Positions 23,527-35,789 of a stretch of 64,000 nucleotides of DNA are shown here, one piece after another. The DNA comes from Diplocarpon mali (lineage: Eukaryota; Ascomycota; Leotiomycetes; Helotiales; Drepanopezizaceae): NCBI GenBank assembly GCA_024741835.1, contig JAENRP010000034.1, forward strand, positions 62,633-126,632, read 5' to 3'. The notes beneath the pieces are model-generated. The model was not told where the DNA came from. It worked only from the letters and a program-made list of their open reading frames with translations, and did not search any database. Position 1 is the first letter of the stretch; every line of letters starts with the position of its first letter. Both the position numbers and the translations under genes were made by a program.

Positions 23527-26500
23527 AAATTGCCTTTTGCAAGACAATATTTTAGAGTTTAATCCTGAAAAGCTCCTTAGCTAGTACTGGAACCTTTGCC
23601 CTTTCAGAATGGCTTTGCTCAGTTAGCTGTGTAGAAAGAAGCCACTCATGATTTGCTGTTAATGAATGATCCATAATTCTATTATCAAATGCCTCGGGTG
23701 ACTCTTACTCTTTTTCTAGAGTCGCTGTTTTTTCCTTTCTTGTTCAGGGGGTGTTGGTCGGCAGGTTTTGGGCCTTGTTGTACGCGAAATACCATGTGTT
23801 TCACTTGTATCACTTGTTTCACCTTTCTGATTCAACCAGAAAAGCTTTTCCAGAAAAGGCTGGAAATGCTTTTCCCACATATAAGCTTTTCTCGGAAAGC
23901 AAATAGTTCGATTATTTACAGCGCTATAATTTATTTATAAATGAACACAAAACCTGCGTATCAGGTATAGTGTTCAGTATATGAGTACGTGTTTCCTAGC
24001 AGCCTTCGCAGCTCTATGGTTTCCTATTGTTTAATCACATAATCCTGTATTCATTCAATATCATGTGGTGAGGTAGTGAGATCGCAGGATGATTGGACCG
24101 ATTATCTGCCTATTCCGAGACCTGCATTTGATGAATTCGTGACTCGTAGCATATATATATAATGTGCTGGTAGTACTTGGCTTTCACCTAAGATCTATTA
24201 TCATTATCATCGTTCTTGAACTGTGTTTTTTTTTCGCAGAAAATCTAAATGAAACTCAAGGACTATTTGCGCTGAGGGATCTTCATTATCTAATATTGAA
24301 AAGGCCCACTGCTCGGACTTTCCAAGTAGGAATCTTCTTAGCTGATTACCTTATCCTCATGCCGTATCCTTCCCCCTACGACCATAGGTATAGAAGTAAT
24401 TTGCCAAAAATCGAGCTACCGCACTTCATGTCCAGCACTAGCTACGAAATTGTCGATACCTTAGTTACAGTCACAACTTGTTGTTAGCAAGCGGACGAAG
24501 CACGTTCATTTAGCTCCATTCCCGTAGCTATACGAAAATTACAATAGTAAATGGGTGCGATAGCATAAGTCTTACTTGCCTTCCAAGAAACCCTTTTCTG
24601 AATTTAAGTTTTCTGGAAACCCCTTTTTGAGTGGATTGGGACAAGCAGACCACATGACGTGGCATAGACTTATTCAGAAGGGAGCACTAATTTAGGGGAG
24701 GTAACTTAATGCGTGTAGCAAGATAATGCCAAGGTAGTCTTTAATGTAGACCCCTGGGATCGAAATATGGATTTGAAGAGCAAGAGGTCAGACAAGACCA
24801 GCTAGCAATTACTATATAAGGAATGGAAATGCAGCCGTCGCAGTATGTAGATGAACCTGACAGTGAGCCACGTTTGTCGCAGTGCTTGTGTTCGCAAGCC
24901 AGCTGTCATTCGAAGTGGTCAGGCAATGATCAAAGGGGAGTGACAGGCTGCACTGATTAGACTTGTTGTCCGATCTAGTCTTGGAGTTTAAAAAGTTGCC
25001 AACTTTCCTACGATGTTGCATGTTTAGGAAACCTCCTTATCAGTTAGTCAACTAGGAAAGGTACATAAGGGGTAAAGTTCTTCTAGTATAGCATTAACCT
25101 TAATTAGCAAGTGTAAAAAGCTGGTTGAAAACGTAATGGGGAAGCTTCTTTGTGATGTTGAAATAGCGATGGTTTATAAACGTTCTTTCCCTTTTAATAT
25201 ACTATATTAGTTCTAAAGTATACAGCATAAGCAAGAAACGCTATATTCGGATTTATATTTAAGGAGAAACTAGCTTGAAAACTCCTTATACTTTCACTAC
25301 TAAGCGTATCATACCCCGATTCCTTAAGTAAGAGTGTAACCTATACCTTAGTTAATAATTATTCCCTCTAAGTCTTAAGCGAGTGCGCTATTAGAGAGTG
25401 CCCTGATAAATTGAATCGCTTTGGTTTTTCTGTTTTGAGATAAGCCCTTTCTGCTAATAGCGGCTATTTATTATGTTATGTTAAGCGTCTTACTAGTTGT
25501 AGCAGCTTTCGATTATCACCCTTCTTATCGACTTTATATAAAATTATTGAAATAAATCTTTTTCTTTCTCCTCTTCCTCCTCCTTCTTATATACAATGAC
25601 CTGCCTCTTCCCCCTTTATATCCTTTATTAAGCCTTTTATATATTTATAATCATATATTTGAAAAATCCTAGAATGCGTAGGTAGAGGTCGAAATAAAGG
25701 ACATTTGTAAAGTGGTAGTATAGGAGAGACAAATATTTTTCACTTTGTTATTATTAAATTTCCCAGCTTTATTCGACTTAGGATCTGATTATTTCATAAT
25801 CGAAAGGACTCCATCTTAGCTCTGCAGACTTTTAAAAAGTCTCCAGGATCGTAGGATACACCGCGAACAGGTGTTAACTTGTCGTCTCCCTTTTGAGTTA
25901 TGATGTTTCTGTGCGAAATCCTTCAAAAGTTGGGTTTGCCAATAGCACAGGACCCTAATTGCAGCCGGCATTCTGCTAATATACTTAGTATATGCCCGAA
26001 ATAATGTACAAGTGCTGTCTGTGCGTAATTCTACCGGTTTCCATTAACAGGGCTCATATACAGGGGGTATAGCCAATGATTTATCTATGACGATTCGCCG
26101 CTTTTTGCACTGAAAATCAACGCTTTCAATATGGATTCAGCAGGAGGAGGCCATACAAAATATTAAGGAAATTGTAAAAGCAGCATTGCCAAGTATCTAG
26201 TGTGCACGGCCTAGAATTGTACATTATTTACCCATGATACTAAGTAGTAGGACCCTGTATGTTTCAAATAAATGGGGCAATCCTCTTCAAAATCTGGCCT
26301 AAATTAAAGTCAAAGCGTGGGAATGAAGGCTTGCTCTGTATTGCTAATTTTTTTACTTCGTAGAGAACAAGAGTTAAATCTCACTAATGTACGATTCAGT
26401 ACAAGGGTGATTTGAATACTTTAGAAACAATCAACAGTATTGGAAATGGGAGTCCTATTTATGAAAGTATTGCTCTAATTCTACAGGAACTGGAGGATAA

Positions 26501-28925
26501 AGCTCACGTTGAGATGGTTTTAGTCTTTAATCAAGGCCTAGTCTTTAAATTCGCCAGTCGGTTTTTGGGACTTGCGCTTTCAAACACCATTAGTGTCTCA
26601 GGGCCTGAGGTATAGCTCTGCACTCTGAGTAGTTATTGCCTCTTAGTGGAGATGGATAGGTAACTCTTGATCCTTGGTATATGCCAAATCAAAAAGATAG
26701 AGAGTATTCTCTTGTATTATCTGATGTTAATGGAACTGTATTTAAGATGACCTAATCCTTATTACGAATTTACTGCTCAATGTAGTTCATTCTTGCATAA
26801 ATATTTACTGACGCCTAGGTAAGAAGCTGTAGCGATTTTTTAAATGTAAAGTGTGGGGTAAGTATGCGAAATAGGAGTCTATTACTGAAAGGTACTGGCG
26901 CATGTCACAGCACCGCAAGCGTGTACATAGTTGGTCTGTCACAAGCTTCGTAAAAGCTGATATTGGTAGATATATTGAATTTGTATAATTGTAACTCGCT
27001 TAAGTAAGGGCGGATGATGGTTTTTGTCCTCTTAAATAGGCCCTTCTATAGGTCCTGCTAAACAAGTATATAGAGAAAATTTGGCCAGATGCTATGCTAG
27101 ACAAAGGAAAGATGTTTCTTGGCTTGTTTTAAATCATCTCATTACTATTATAGGACGTATTATTAGGAGGGAGTGTCTTCTTGAACACTTGGTACAAGGG
27201 AATACTTACAAGGGGTTTCTTTGGGGCATGATTGGTCAACCTTGATTTACATTTCTTGATCGTGATTTGTCCAAGTTGCTGCTTTTAAAATATGCCTTTT
27301 ACCAGTTTAATTAATATCCCAATGTTTTCTTTAGTTGCTCAACCAGCGGGTGTCTGAATGTTGCTGCCGTCTCTGCTTGTTCTCCTTCCACTTATGACGC
27401 TTCAAACGTATGTTGCCTCAACTACTTCTATGCTATCTGCAAGTCGAATGATCAAAAGGACGCAAAAGTCTAGCGAGTGCTTGGCCAGAAAGTGCTTGAC
27501 CAGATTTGGGCGCTGGGTAGGTGTTCCCTGATAAAACAGCCCTTGTTACCGAGTTTGTCCAGATTTACCCAGCTGTATAATTTAGTATAAAAATCACAAT
27601 TAAAGTATAATTAGAATCCAGAATTTCTGTTTATTTTCAGTATGAATTCAATGCAGTATCTGACATAACTTAGATAATTTACAAATGTTTACCTCACGCG
27701 TAGAGCTCTGAACCTAGTACCAACATTACATTCTGAGACAATTTCAGTACAATTTGGATAGTTTGCGAATGCTCTCTCCGTACGCGTAGGGCTCCAACCA
27801 TAGCCATCACATCGCGTTCTAGTACAAATTCAGTCTAAATTGAATGACTTGCAAATACTCTCTCTATATAAATCTATAGCAGTAATAGGAGGCGGGTGGA
27901 TGAGAGGGAGGGTTATAGCAGAGCGATCTGCGATTCTACTTCGTACTTGATCTATTGGCTACATGACCGGAGAATATACTCTCCTTTAGATAGCCGGATA
28001 CCTATCCGGCATCTAAATATCCTGTATATCAGAGGACGCTCACGCTCAACTCTACGCTTGACAATCACTATTGAGAAATGAATCGATGCGGACATGTATT
28101 TTGTCTGCTCGATCCCCTGGTCCCAGATTGACGAGTGGTTTAACTTCTTTCTCACGAGTTCTGTCCTTCTCTTGATGAGGACAATCCATTCGCTGCCGAA
28201 GAGGAACGCGTATATCAGCCGGGATCAAGTAAGCTGGAAATCTGCTGGCTCTTGCTTGCTCTCTCAGGCACCCAGTCACACCTAGTATTACTGCGGCAAA
28301 GAGTTGACTTGAGGGTGCAGATTTCATGCCGAGAAGTGCTGCGCGACTGCAAGGGCCCATGGGAGATCTTGTGATCTTCGCCCTCAACGTCTTTAGCCCT
28401 AAACATCCTTGGTGGTCTTGTTGATTGGCAGGACTTGGCTTCCAAGCGATGCTGAAGAATTCGATACGCCCCTATGCGGCGGAAATAATGAATTTTCTCA
28501 GAAGAACAACAACAATCGCAAACATCAAGGTAGGCTTCCGCTGATCAATATATGGTGAGAGGGTAACTGAGGTAGAAGCGATAGATTGATCTCTTAAGTC
28601 ATATGAAGAGATGTAGAAAACTTATTGTTCACGTGCCCTTCTCTGCCCCACGATTAGCGTGTCCAACAAGAGCTAAATTTCTTTTCTCTAGAATCCCACG
28701 ACGAGCGAGTTTCTTCTGTGAACCTTCCTCTCTCATTTACTTCATCATCGTGCCGCACTTCGAAAGCCGGACTCTCTTTTAATTGAATCAATACCAGGCC
28801 AGTACGCCTCGCCATTGATTCCCAGCTCCATCAGTTACCTCAACTATTGGTCATACAGAAAACCTCCCCTCTTGTACCCCCACCTTCACTTTCCACCTCG
28901 CACAAGCTCTCCGTAAGCACCCTAG
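23527..28925. other. AT-rich gene-poor region
   Basis: Low GC, stop-dense in all frames, only short frames without motifs. It resembles RIP-mutated repeat relics, but I could not recognise a transposon protein in it. The last about 300 bp before 28926 are the C/T-rich leader of EMG1. Confidence 0.45.
27640..27865. repeat. Degenerate tandem repeat, unit about 84 bp, about 2.4 copies
   Basis: Corresponding blocks (GATAATTTACAAATG / GATAGTTTGCGAATG / GAATGACTTGCAAATA; ACGCGTAG; TTCAGT) recur at 27673, 27757 and 27842. Copies differ mainly by transitions. Confidence 0.6.
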
Positions 28926-30036
28926 ATGGCTCTTACCAGCGGCAGCAGTGAGAGAAGATCGTCCCCAGATTCACGGTCGGTGAAGCGTCAAAGTAAGCAA
29001 CTCTTTATCCTGTCCCGTCGCGGGTGCTGCTGCATATATTCATTCACCTACTGCTCTTCCCGCGCGACGTTGTTGGCCTCTGCGGTTTCCGAAGTTCAAG
29101 TCAAGTACCATCTCTGCGACACCACTCCTATCTGAAGATTCTGTACAACACCCAAGTCCACAATTGCACAGATACTCTACTTTCGTGTCAAAAAAATATC
29201 TCGCGCAGCAGCTAATCGTTTTCCGAATGGCAGGAACTCAATCGCTTCCGCCGCCCGCTCTCCCGCAGCTCGTCGCAGAGCAGCACGTCCCAATCCCTTC
29301 GACCGACAAGGATAGCAAGCGACTGATCGTTGTCCTCTCGAATGCCAGCCTCGAGACATACAAGGCGACTTTCGGCGGTAACCGCCCAGGTGCGCAGCGC
29401 GACGAGAAGTATTCGCTGCTGAACAGTGACGAGCACATTGGAGTCATGCGCAAGATGAATCGCGACATCAGCGATGCCCGACCTGACATTACACATCAGG
29501 TTCGATTGACCGAGACCTGTGATCCAACATCACACTGGTTGTTAGCTAACTCGTCACAGTGTCTCCTCACCCTCCTCGACTCGCCCATCAACAAGGCCGG
29601 CAAGCTGCAGATCTACATCCATACCGCCAAAGGTGTACTCATCGAGGTCAGTCCGACCGTCCGTCTCCCGCGTACCTTCAAGCGCTTTGCCGGTCTCATG
29701 GTCCAACTGCTGCACCGTCTCTCTATCCGATCAACGAACTCGCAGGAGAAGCTATTGAAAGTCATCGCCAACCCCATATCCGACCACCTCCCCCCGAACT
29801 GCCGCAAGGTCACGCTGAGTTTTGACTCCGAGCTGGTACGAGTTCGGGACTATGTCGAGAAGCTAGGTAGCAATGAGAGCATCTGTGTGTTTGTCGGTGC
29901 CATGGCCAAGGGTAACGACGACTTCGCCGACCAATTCGTGGATGAGAAGATCTCCATCAGCAACTACAGTCTCTCCGCAAGCGTGGCATGCAGCAAGTTC
30001 TGCCACGCCGCCGAGGATGTGTGGGACATTGTCTAG
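28926..30036 (+). CDS. EMG1: EMG1/NEP1, 18S rRNA (pseudouridine-N1)-methyltransferase
   Basis: Three exons: 28926-28992, 29234-29499, 29560-30036 (269 aa; yeast protein about 252). The 60-nt second intron is a multiple of 3 without stops, so the unspliced frame stays open; removal restores [23 protein letters not shown]. Diagnostic blocks: [70 protein letters not shown] and [24 protein letters not shown]. It is a SPOUT-class methyltransferase acting in the nucleolus on a hypermodified pseudouridine of 18S rRNA, and it is needed for small-subunit assembly. All conserved blocks are intact. Exon 1 (22 codons, Ser/Arg-rich) is the least certain part; it rests on ATG, GTAAGC donor and phase match across a rather long 241-nt intron. 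Confidence 0.93.
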
Positions 30037-31541
30037 TCAGCCTCGTCGTGCACACGCCCATACGGAGGTGTGGATCGTTCCGGTCAAATCATTTGACTAT
30101 GCGGTTGAGGGCTGCGGTCGACTCCCGGAATGGGCGGGAGGCAGCGAGGGATATTGGTCGATATACCAAGGTGAAAGCGGTACCTGCGGCACAGCAACGA
30201 TCCTAACATCGTCGTACGTGCTTCGGGTCGCCGGGCTTGGGTGTCTGTGTGTTCAGTCGTTCTTTTTACAACCAAAAGATCGGGCGTTCAACATCAGATC
30301 CAAGACGCTCTGTCGTCTTCGTAGACCACTTCAACTTGGCTCTACCTCTCATATGTCTTGAATCTAGCAGCTTAGTAGCTGTTGGAACTCCCCAATGCCT
30401 TGGAACCGCCGGTATCTCCGGAGCGTCTGGCATTTTGGGTTTGCAATGAATCGAGCGAGCTCGTTCATTTTACAGCTCCCGCGATGCCCAGTATCAAAGC
30501 TAGCTTAGAAAATCCAGCCAGGCCAGAAGCGTAATCATGGGCTCGCTGCCCGGCCGGCATCCAATCGCTTCTGCATTCGCCTTGAACTCTCTCTACGTGG
30601 GAAAAACTATCATATACCCTCGTCACTCGTGTGGGCATCACTTGCGTGTACAACATCGCGTTGCAGCTCCGTCACGTCTCATCGTCATCCCATTTAACAA
30701 TCCTCGTTCTTTGCAATCCACCGTTGGGCAACGAGCGGCACAAAAATGCAGACTGGCCGCCCCACGTCGTTGGGTCGTCTCACGTCTGACGCATCCCGAC
30801 CCCCGTACTCTTCGTGCCTCTCGGACTGCCACGTCTGCAGCAGAGACTAATGAGCCGAAGTGGCTGCTCTCCCGACAAGTGGCGGGCTGCATGAATTCCC
30901 CACCGACTGGGGCGTCCAAGGCCGGCAGTGGCCGCCAGAGCGGAACCCTCTCTTTAAGCGAGCGTGATACCGCCAGATCCAACCGAAGGGTCGGGGTGAC
31001 GACAAGGCGAAGAGGGAGAGCAAATAGAGGGAGGGGCGGGGCTCACTGTTGATTCTGTCGATGAGTGCGATGGCACGACTCGCAGATGCAGAGTTCCTGG
31101 AAATATACTGCACTCATGCACTGTTGACAGTCGCTCGAGCCGCGCCGGTGCACTGCTATTGACTGCAGTTGAGGACTGGAACGGAGGCCAGCTGCAATGT
31201 CAATTCGCTGCGGGCCGTCGATTCTCGACTCGCCTTGTGTTGGCAGCTGCACTGTACTCGTACTCGTATACAAATAAGGTAAGACGATCCTCGGTTCGAC
31301 ATGTCTATTGTTGCCTATTGTTGCCCTTCTATCCATTGTTGCTTCTTCTGCCGCGCCAGGATCTTCATCCCTCAGCCCTCGCGAGAGATCTTGTATTTCT
31401 CCTTTCAACTCTCTCCGCCTCTGTCTTGACCGTTTCCGGCACGATCGATTCCTATTCTATCTCGTCCTGTCCCATAGCACACCATCTCATCTCATCTCAT
31501 CCCACTCCATCCCTCTTCTTTCGGTCGACAAACACGCAATC
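30037..31541. other. Intergenic region between EMG1 and the VOC-domain gene
   Basis: No supported gene. The last about 230 bp are CT-rich and form the likely 5' leader of the next gene; open frames continuing into it lack the gene's start context. Confidence 0.5.
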
Positions 31542-33191
31542 ATGGCCACCGAACCTCCCCTGATCCAAGTCTCGCATCTCCCCTCCGCCGCCTCCTTCTA
31601 CGGCTCCCTCACCCAGCCCCTGGGCCTGCAATTCCTGTCCGCCACCCCGACGGTCCCGGCATGCTTACACTTTGGCTACATCTTGTCTACGCCCTCCGGC
31701 CCACGCAAGATCACCGTCTTTACCGTCTCCCAAGCCGCACCCCCACGCCTCTCGCATATCACCCTATCGGCGCCCTCCCCCAAAGCTGTGTTTGACTTTC
31801 ATGGCCAGAGTGTCTTGTTGGGTGTTGATTCACGGGGGGGAAACACGTTTGAGAAAGTCGGCGAGGAGCAGCGGGCCCTGACGCGGGACTTTGACGGAAA
31901 TGTCATCGAGGCCGTCTATGGTCCTCTCCCGGGGTCAGGCGTCGGTGGCGGCCTGGGCAAAGAGAGCAAGCGAGTCCTCGAGTGGCAGCAAGATGTCGCG
32001 AGGAGCATCTCGGGCAGCAACGTGGGACTCGCTGTCCCGCCGCCATTCCGGAGAGCGGAAACATTCCCGTCGCCGTCGGATCTTGGACGGGAACGGGAAC
32101 GGGAACGGGAACGACCCATCAGGATTGTACGGCGGGAGACCATCACCACGGAGCATTACGGCCCCCAGAGTTCTCTCCCCCCTCGGGAAAGCGTCGCTGA
32201 AAGCGGTGGTATCAGTAAAAAAGCAGTGCTCGGGACCCTCCTGGGTGCTGCAGCAGGCGCGGCTTTCGCTTACGCGATGACGAGAGCCGAATCTCCCCCC
32301 TTAACCACCGGTCGCCGAGCTAGCGTGCCGCAGTACACACACGAGCCCGTTGTCATGGAAGACCACGAGCCGGTCGCTGAAGCCAGGACTGTCCCCGCCA
32401 AAAGTCACGTCTCTGAGCGGGAGGTTACGCCCAGGTGCATGCAGTACTCCATCGCAGCACCGCCAATGCCGGCCCCGAGTCGGGTCAGAGAGCTGGCGAT
32501 GATCGAGGAAAGGAGTCACGTGAGTGCGAAGAGTCACCAGAGCGGCCGGAGCAAAGCGGCCGGCGAGGCGAAGTGTGAGCGGGCGTTGACGGTTTTGTCG
32601 GTCCCGAGAGAGGGGAGCCCGGGCAGTCACGTGTCGCACCGGTCTCGCCGGTCCGGCTCGGGATCTGGCGATAACCCCGTCACGGGATCTGCGACGGGAT
32701 CCGAGCGCGAGCGACGGAGGGATGCCGAGAAAGAGAGAGCACGCGAGATGGGGGCCGAGAGGGGGAGCGAGTACGTGTCTGCGCCCTCTCACCACTCGGC
32801 CTCGACCGTCAAACCCGCCCCGCCCGCCGTCCCGCAACCCCCGTCCGCAGTTGGATCCCGGGCGTCGGCGGTGCGGCCCGAGAAGGAGAAGGAGAAGTCC
32901 AAGCCGAAGCCGAAGTCGAAGTCCTCGTCTGGCTCGAAACACTCGCACCGCTCCTCACGCCGGAGTTCCGTCTCGGCGCGCCACATCCCACTGCCGCAGA
33001 GCGTGGTGGATGGGAGCGGGTTTGCGAGCGGCGGCGAGGGGGAGGGGGAGGGGGAGGGGGGGGGCTATGCGGCGAGTGTGGCGCCGAGTGACAGCGTGAG
33101 TAGCGTGGGCATCAAGCGTGAGAGGGAGCGCCTGGCTGAGCGGATGCAGTTTAGGGAGAGGGCACGCGGGGTTCTGTGGGGGCATTCGTGA
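31542..33191 (+). CDS. VOC/glyoxalase-like domain protein with hydrophobic segment and disordered tail
   Basis: Single exon, 549 aa, from ATG at 31542 (context aatcATGGCC); the same frame is open upstream but there it is untranslated-leader-like. Residues 1 to about 130 resemble the vicinal-oxygen-chelate fold used by fungal glyoxalase-type proteins: LIQVSHLPSAASFYGSLTQPLGL, LHFGYIL, RLSHITLSAPSPKAVFDFH, and the strand DFDGNVIEAVYG. Metal-binding residues are not obvious, so enzyme activity is doubtful. A central RERERER/RRET stretch is followed at about 225-250 by a Gly/Ala-rich hydrophobic segment (KKAVLGTLLGAAAGAAFAYA), possibly a membrane anchor. The remaining 300 residues are Ser/Arg/Lys/Pro-rich and probably unstructured, with Lys/Pro and Gly/Glu repeats. 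I recall similar architecture in other Pezizomycotina proteins of unknown role. Confidence 0.8.
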   Translation: MATEPPLIQVSHLPSAASFYGSLTQPLGLQFLSATPTVPACLHFGYILSTPSGPRKITVFTVSQAAPPRLSHITLSAPSPKAVFDFHGQSVLLGVDSRGGNTFEKVGEEQRALTRDFDGNVIEAVYGPLPGSGVGGGLGKESKRVLEWQQDVARSISGSNVGLAVPPPFRRAETFPSPSDLGRERERERERPIRIVRRETITTEHYGPQSSLPPRESVAESGGISKKAVLGTLLGAAAGAAFAYAMTRAESPPLTTGRRASVPQYTHEPVVMEDHEPVAEARTVPAKSHVSEREVTPRCMQYSIAAPPMPAPSRVRELAMIEERSHVSAKSHQSGRSKAAGEAKCERALTVLSVPREGSPGSHVSHRSRRSGSGSGDNPVTGSATGSERERRRDAEKERAREMGAERGSEYVSAPSHHSASTVKPAPPAVPQPPSAVGSRASAVRPEKEKEKSKPKPKSKSSSGSKHSHRSSRRSSVSARHIPLPQSVVDGSGFASGGEGEGEGEGGGYAASVAPSDSVSSVGIKRERERLAERMQFRERARGVLWGHS

Positions 33192-34816
33192 GGGGAGGAG
33201 ACGGGGATGGGGATGGGGATGGATGGTTCAGATGGGACACAGGACTCGGGTACGTTGCGATGCGCTCGCGCTGCCTCGGGGGATCAGGACTGGCCGTGCG
33301 CGTTGGAATGGGAAGGTTATATATGCATGGCTTGCCGTTTGGTATTTCATTTTTCCTTTCCGTTCTTTCTTTGAACCTCTCTACTCCCTTCCTTCCCCGC
33401 CGTCCGGTACATGTTTTAAATACAAGCGTCCTAGAATATCAGAGGTATTGCGGATTGCATAGACGAGCGTATTTGTATATAACTACACCGAAACCCATAA
33501 ATTCAGATATCGCCATAACTATAGCCGCAAATACCAAACACTCCCCCGTCCGCACGTACACGAGCACGAACATCTCATAATCAACTTCTAGTCTTCTAAG
33601 GAAACATGCAGATTCGCATACATAGTCACTCAACTCGCCTTACTTCACCTCAACAAGCACCTCTCACGTCACACGTCACTTTTCTTATCCTTGGGGACCC
33701 CGTCAGGACCCCGTTAGGAACATAGATGCTAGCTCTCCAAAGGCTATGTTCCTCCATTTGAGCAACAGGATTATCTCGCTGACATGTATTACCCAAGGGG
33801 AAGTGCTATGAGCAGATCTTCGGCTCGTGGGATGCTATATACAAGCCATATTTCACGTTGTAAACATCACAATCGCGCTGGACTTGGCTTGTAGCAGTTA
33901 TCGCAGTGCTATTGGTTTGTAAAGCGTAGGTTTCGCCGTGCTTTTCACTGTCTGAAATGCTTGATTCCAGTTGAGAGAGCTCTTGCATGGTGAAATTCTC
34001 TAGTTTGTTTAGTTGGTAAACACACCGATGCCTCAAGCGTGACGAGCCAGCTGTTTTATGATCAGTTCTTGGTTGAATTTGCTGCATTCCGCGCTCTCTA
34101 GCATATTTGTGCTGCTCAGCCAGCATCTTTCCAGGTAGCCCTACATATCTACATAAGACAGCCTTTGAGAGACTGCGGAAATCTTCTTGCAATGCCGTTC
34201 ATGATAGTACAGGGGGGACCTTTAACACATCACGACCATTTCTGAGGAACGTTTCAATGTCGATATTGATGATTAATCGTAGGGACGAATTATTGAAAGG
34301 TTTGTGCTTGAACAGAACTTGACAACAAATCCAGCAATTTTTAAACAAAGTAATTGTCCTCTAGGTCTAAGGACGACTGGGTCTAAGGATTGGTGTCAGG
34401 GCTTGTATAAGACGGACGAACCTAGGTTCTCCTCTGGATCACTCGTGGACATACATGCAGTAAATACAAGGAGTTACTGCAGTACAGCGGTTCTCTATTA
34501 TCCCACGTCATCAAGGGAGCCTGGGATTTTGAGCCTCAACACCTTGTGATTCTTGCAAGCCCCAAAGATGATTGTTATAGAATAGTGCTTGGTATTTCTT
34601 CTGCGTCTCCCTATTCAGTGGCTACTGAGTTCTTTGTATCATTCTTATGTTAAAATTGACTTGCAAGAAAAAAGGGTTCATTCCAGAAAAACTTCGGGCG
34701 AAAGATGCCGGCTGTACCACAGTATCATCTATGATGTTCGGTTGAGCGCGCTCCGCCCCCCTGGCTTCGCTGGCCCCTGCCGAGCATGAATGACATCATG
34801 CATTACCAAGCTGCCG
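33192..34816. other. Intergenic region left of the retrotransposon nest
   Basis: 3' flank of the VOC-domain gene, with a short GGGGAT repeat at 33203-33228. An open frame on the minus strand (34192-33806) begins with TTG and matches nothing I know. GC falls toward the right. Confidence 0.4.
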
Positions 34817-34821
34817 GTTCC

Positions 34822-34956
34822 AAACACCTTCCTGAATGGAAAGGGTGGTATTAGTCAGCACTTAGGGTGCCTCAGGCACCTAGATGTACTATAAATATCT
34901 TCCTTTAGAGGTTACTCCTCTGAGTCTAATATAACTCCTTATTATACCAGTTATTT
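34822..34956 (+). repeat. 5' LTR of Gypsy element
   Basis: 135 bp; equivalent to 57519-57653 with only C/T and G/A differences, for example TTTAGAGG versus CTCGGAGG. Contains a small hairpin around GGTTACTCC. Confidence 0.9.
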
Positions 34957-35789
34957 AGTAAAGCAGCGGCAAACGCCCGTCTTTATTTCGTTTATATGTT
35001 TCTATTAAGGCTATTTGCACCCTTATTCTGGTTCCTTTAACTTAACGCTATTATCGTTTACTATTAGAATTAATTGAAGAGAGAAGTCTTTATCTGCTAG
35101 CTACTAGTTTAATAGCTATTATACTATACTACTAAACTACCCTCCTAGTTATATACTACGCTAATAGAACTACTGCTTCTATTCCTAAAAGCGAACTTGC
35201 GTTAGCTATTAAAAGAACCTAAACCTTTAGTACGCAGGTATAAACCCTTTATTTAATGCGTTGCTATTATATAAGGCTCCCTTCTTTAATAATTTCATTT
35301 TTCGCATTATATAGGGAATTAGCAAAACGCGTCTTTATATAATATCACTTCTAGAATAGGTAAGACAATACTAGTCTATGCTTGCCTTAGATTATATTAC
35401 TATCTTTAATAGATAAGCTGGCCCTTTAATAGAACTTACCCTTTGATAATAGTCTACTATTAAAAGGAGAAATTATCTCTAATATAGCTACTTTGCTAGC
35501 TAACGTCTTTAGAGATAATTATATACCACCTTTAATTTTAAAGCCTTATATCTATATGCTGGATATATAAATAGCTATTAATGCTATAATAAATCACCTA
35601 CTAAACCCCTTTATAAGTCAGCGGTCGCTATTATCGTCCTTATCGTTGACCTAGTTATTAACTAATATAAGTGAGTTGTTAAGCTTAGAACTTTATTAAG
35701 TACTTTCAATTAAAGCAACTTCTATTGCACTAACTTTAGCTTATCTAAGATAACTCGAGTTTGATATTATAGCTCCTAATAATCCTATT

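Noticed and set aside
9965..33191. Secondary-metabolite or other functional gene cluster
   Set aside because: Genes are unrelated housekeeping, transport or unknown proteins; no backbone synthase or tailoring set.
33806..34192. Open frame on the minus strand (RSLSKAVLCRYVGLPGKMLA...)
   Set aside because: Begins with TTG directly after a stop and matches no family I know; protein-like composition but not enough to call a gene.
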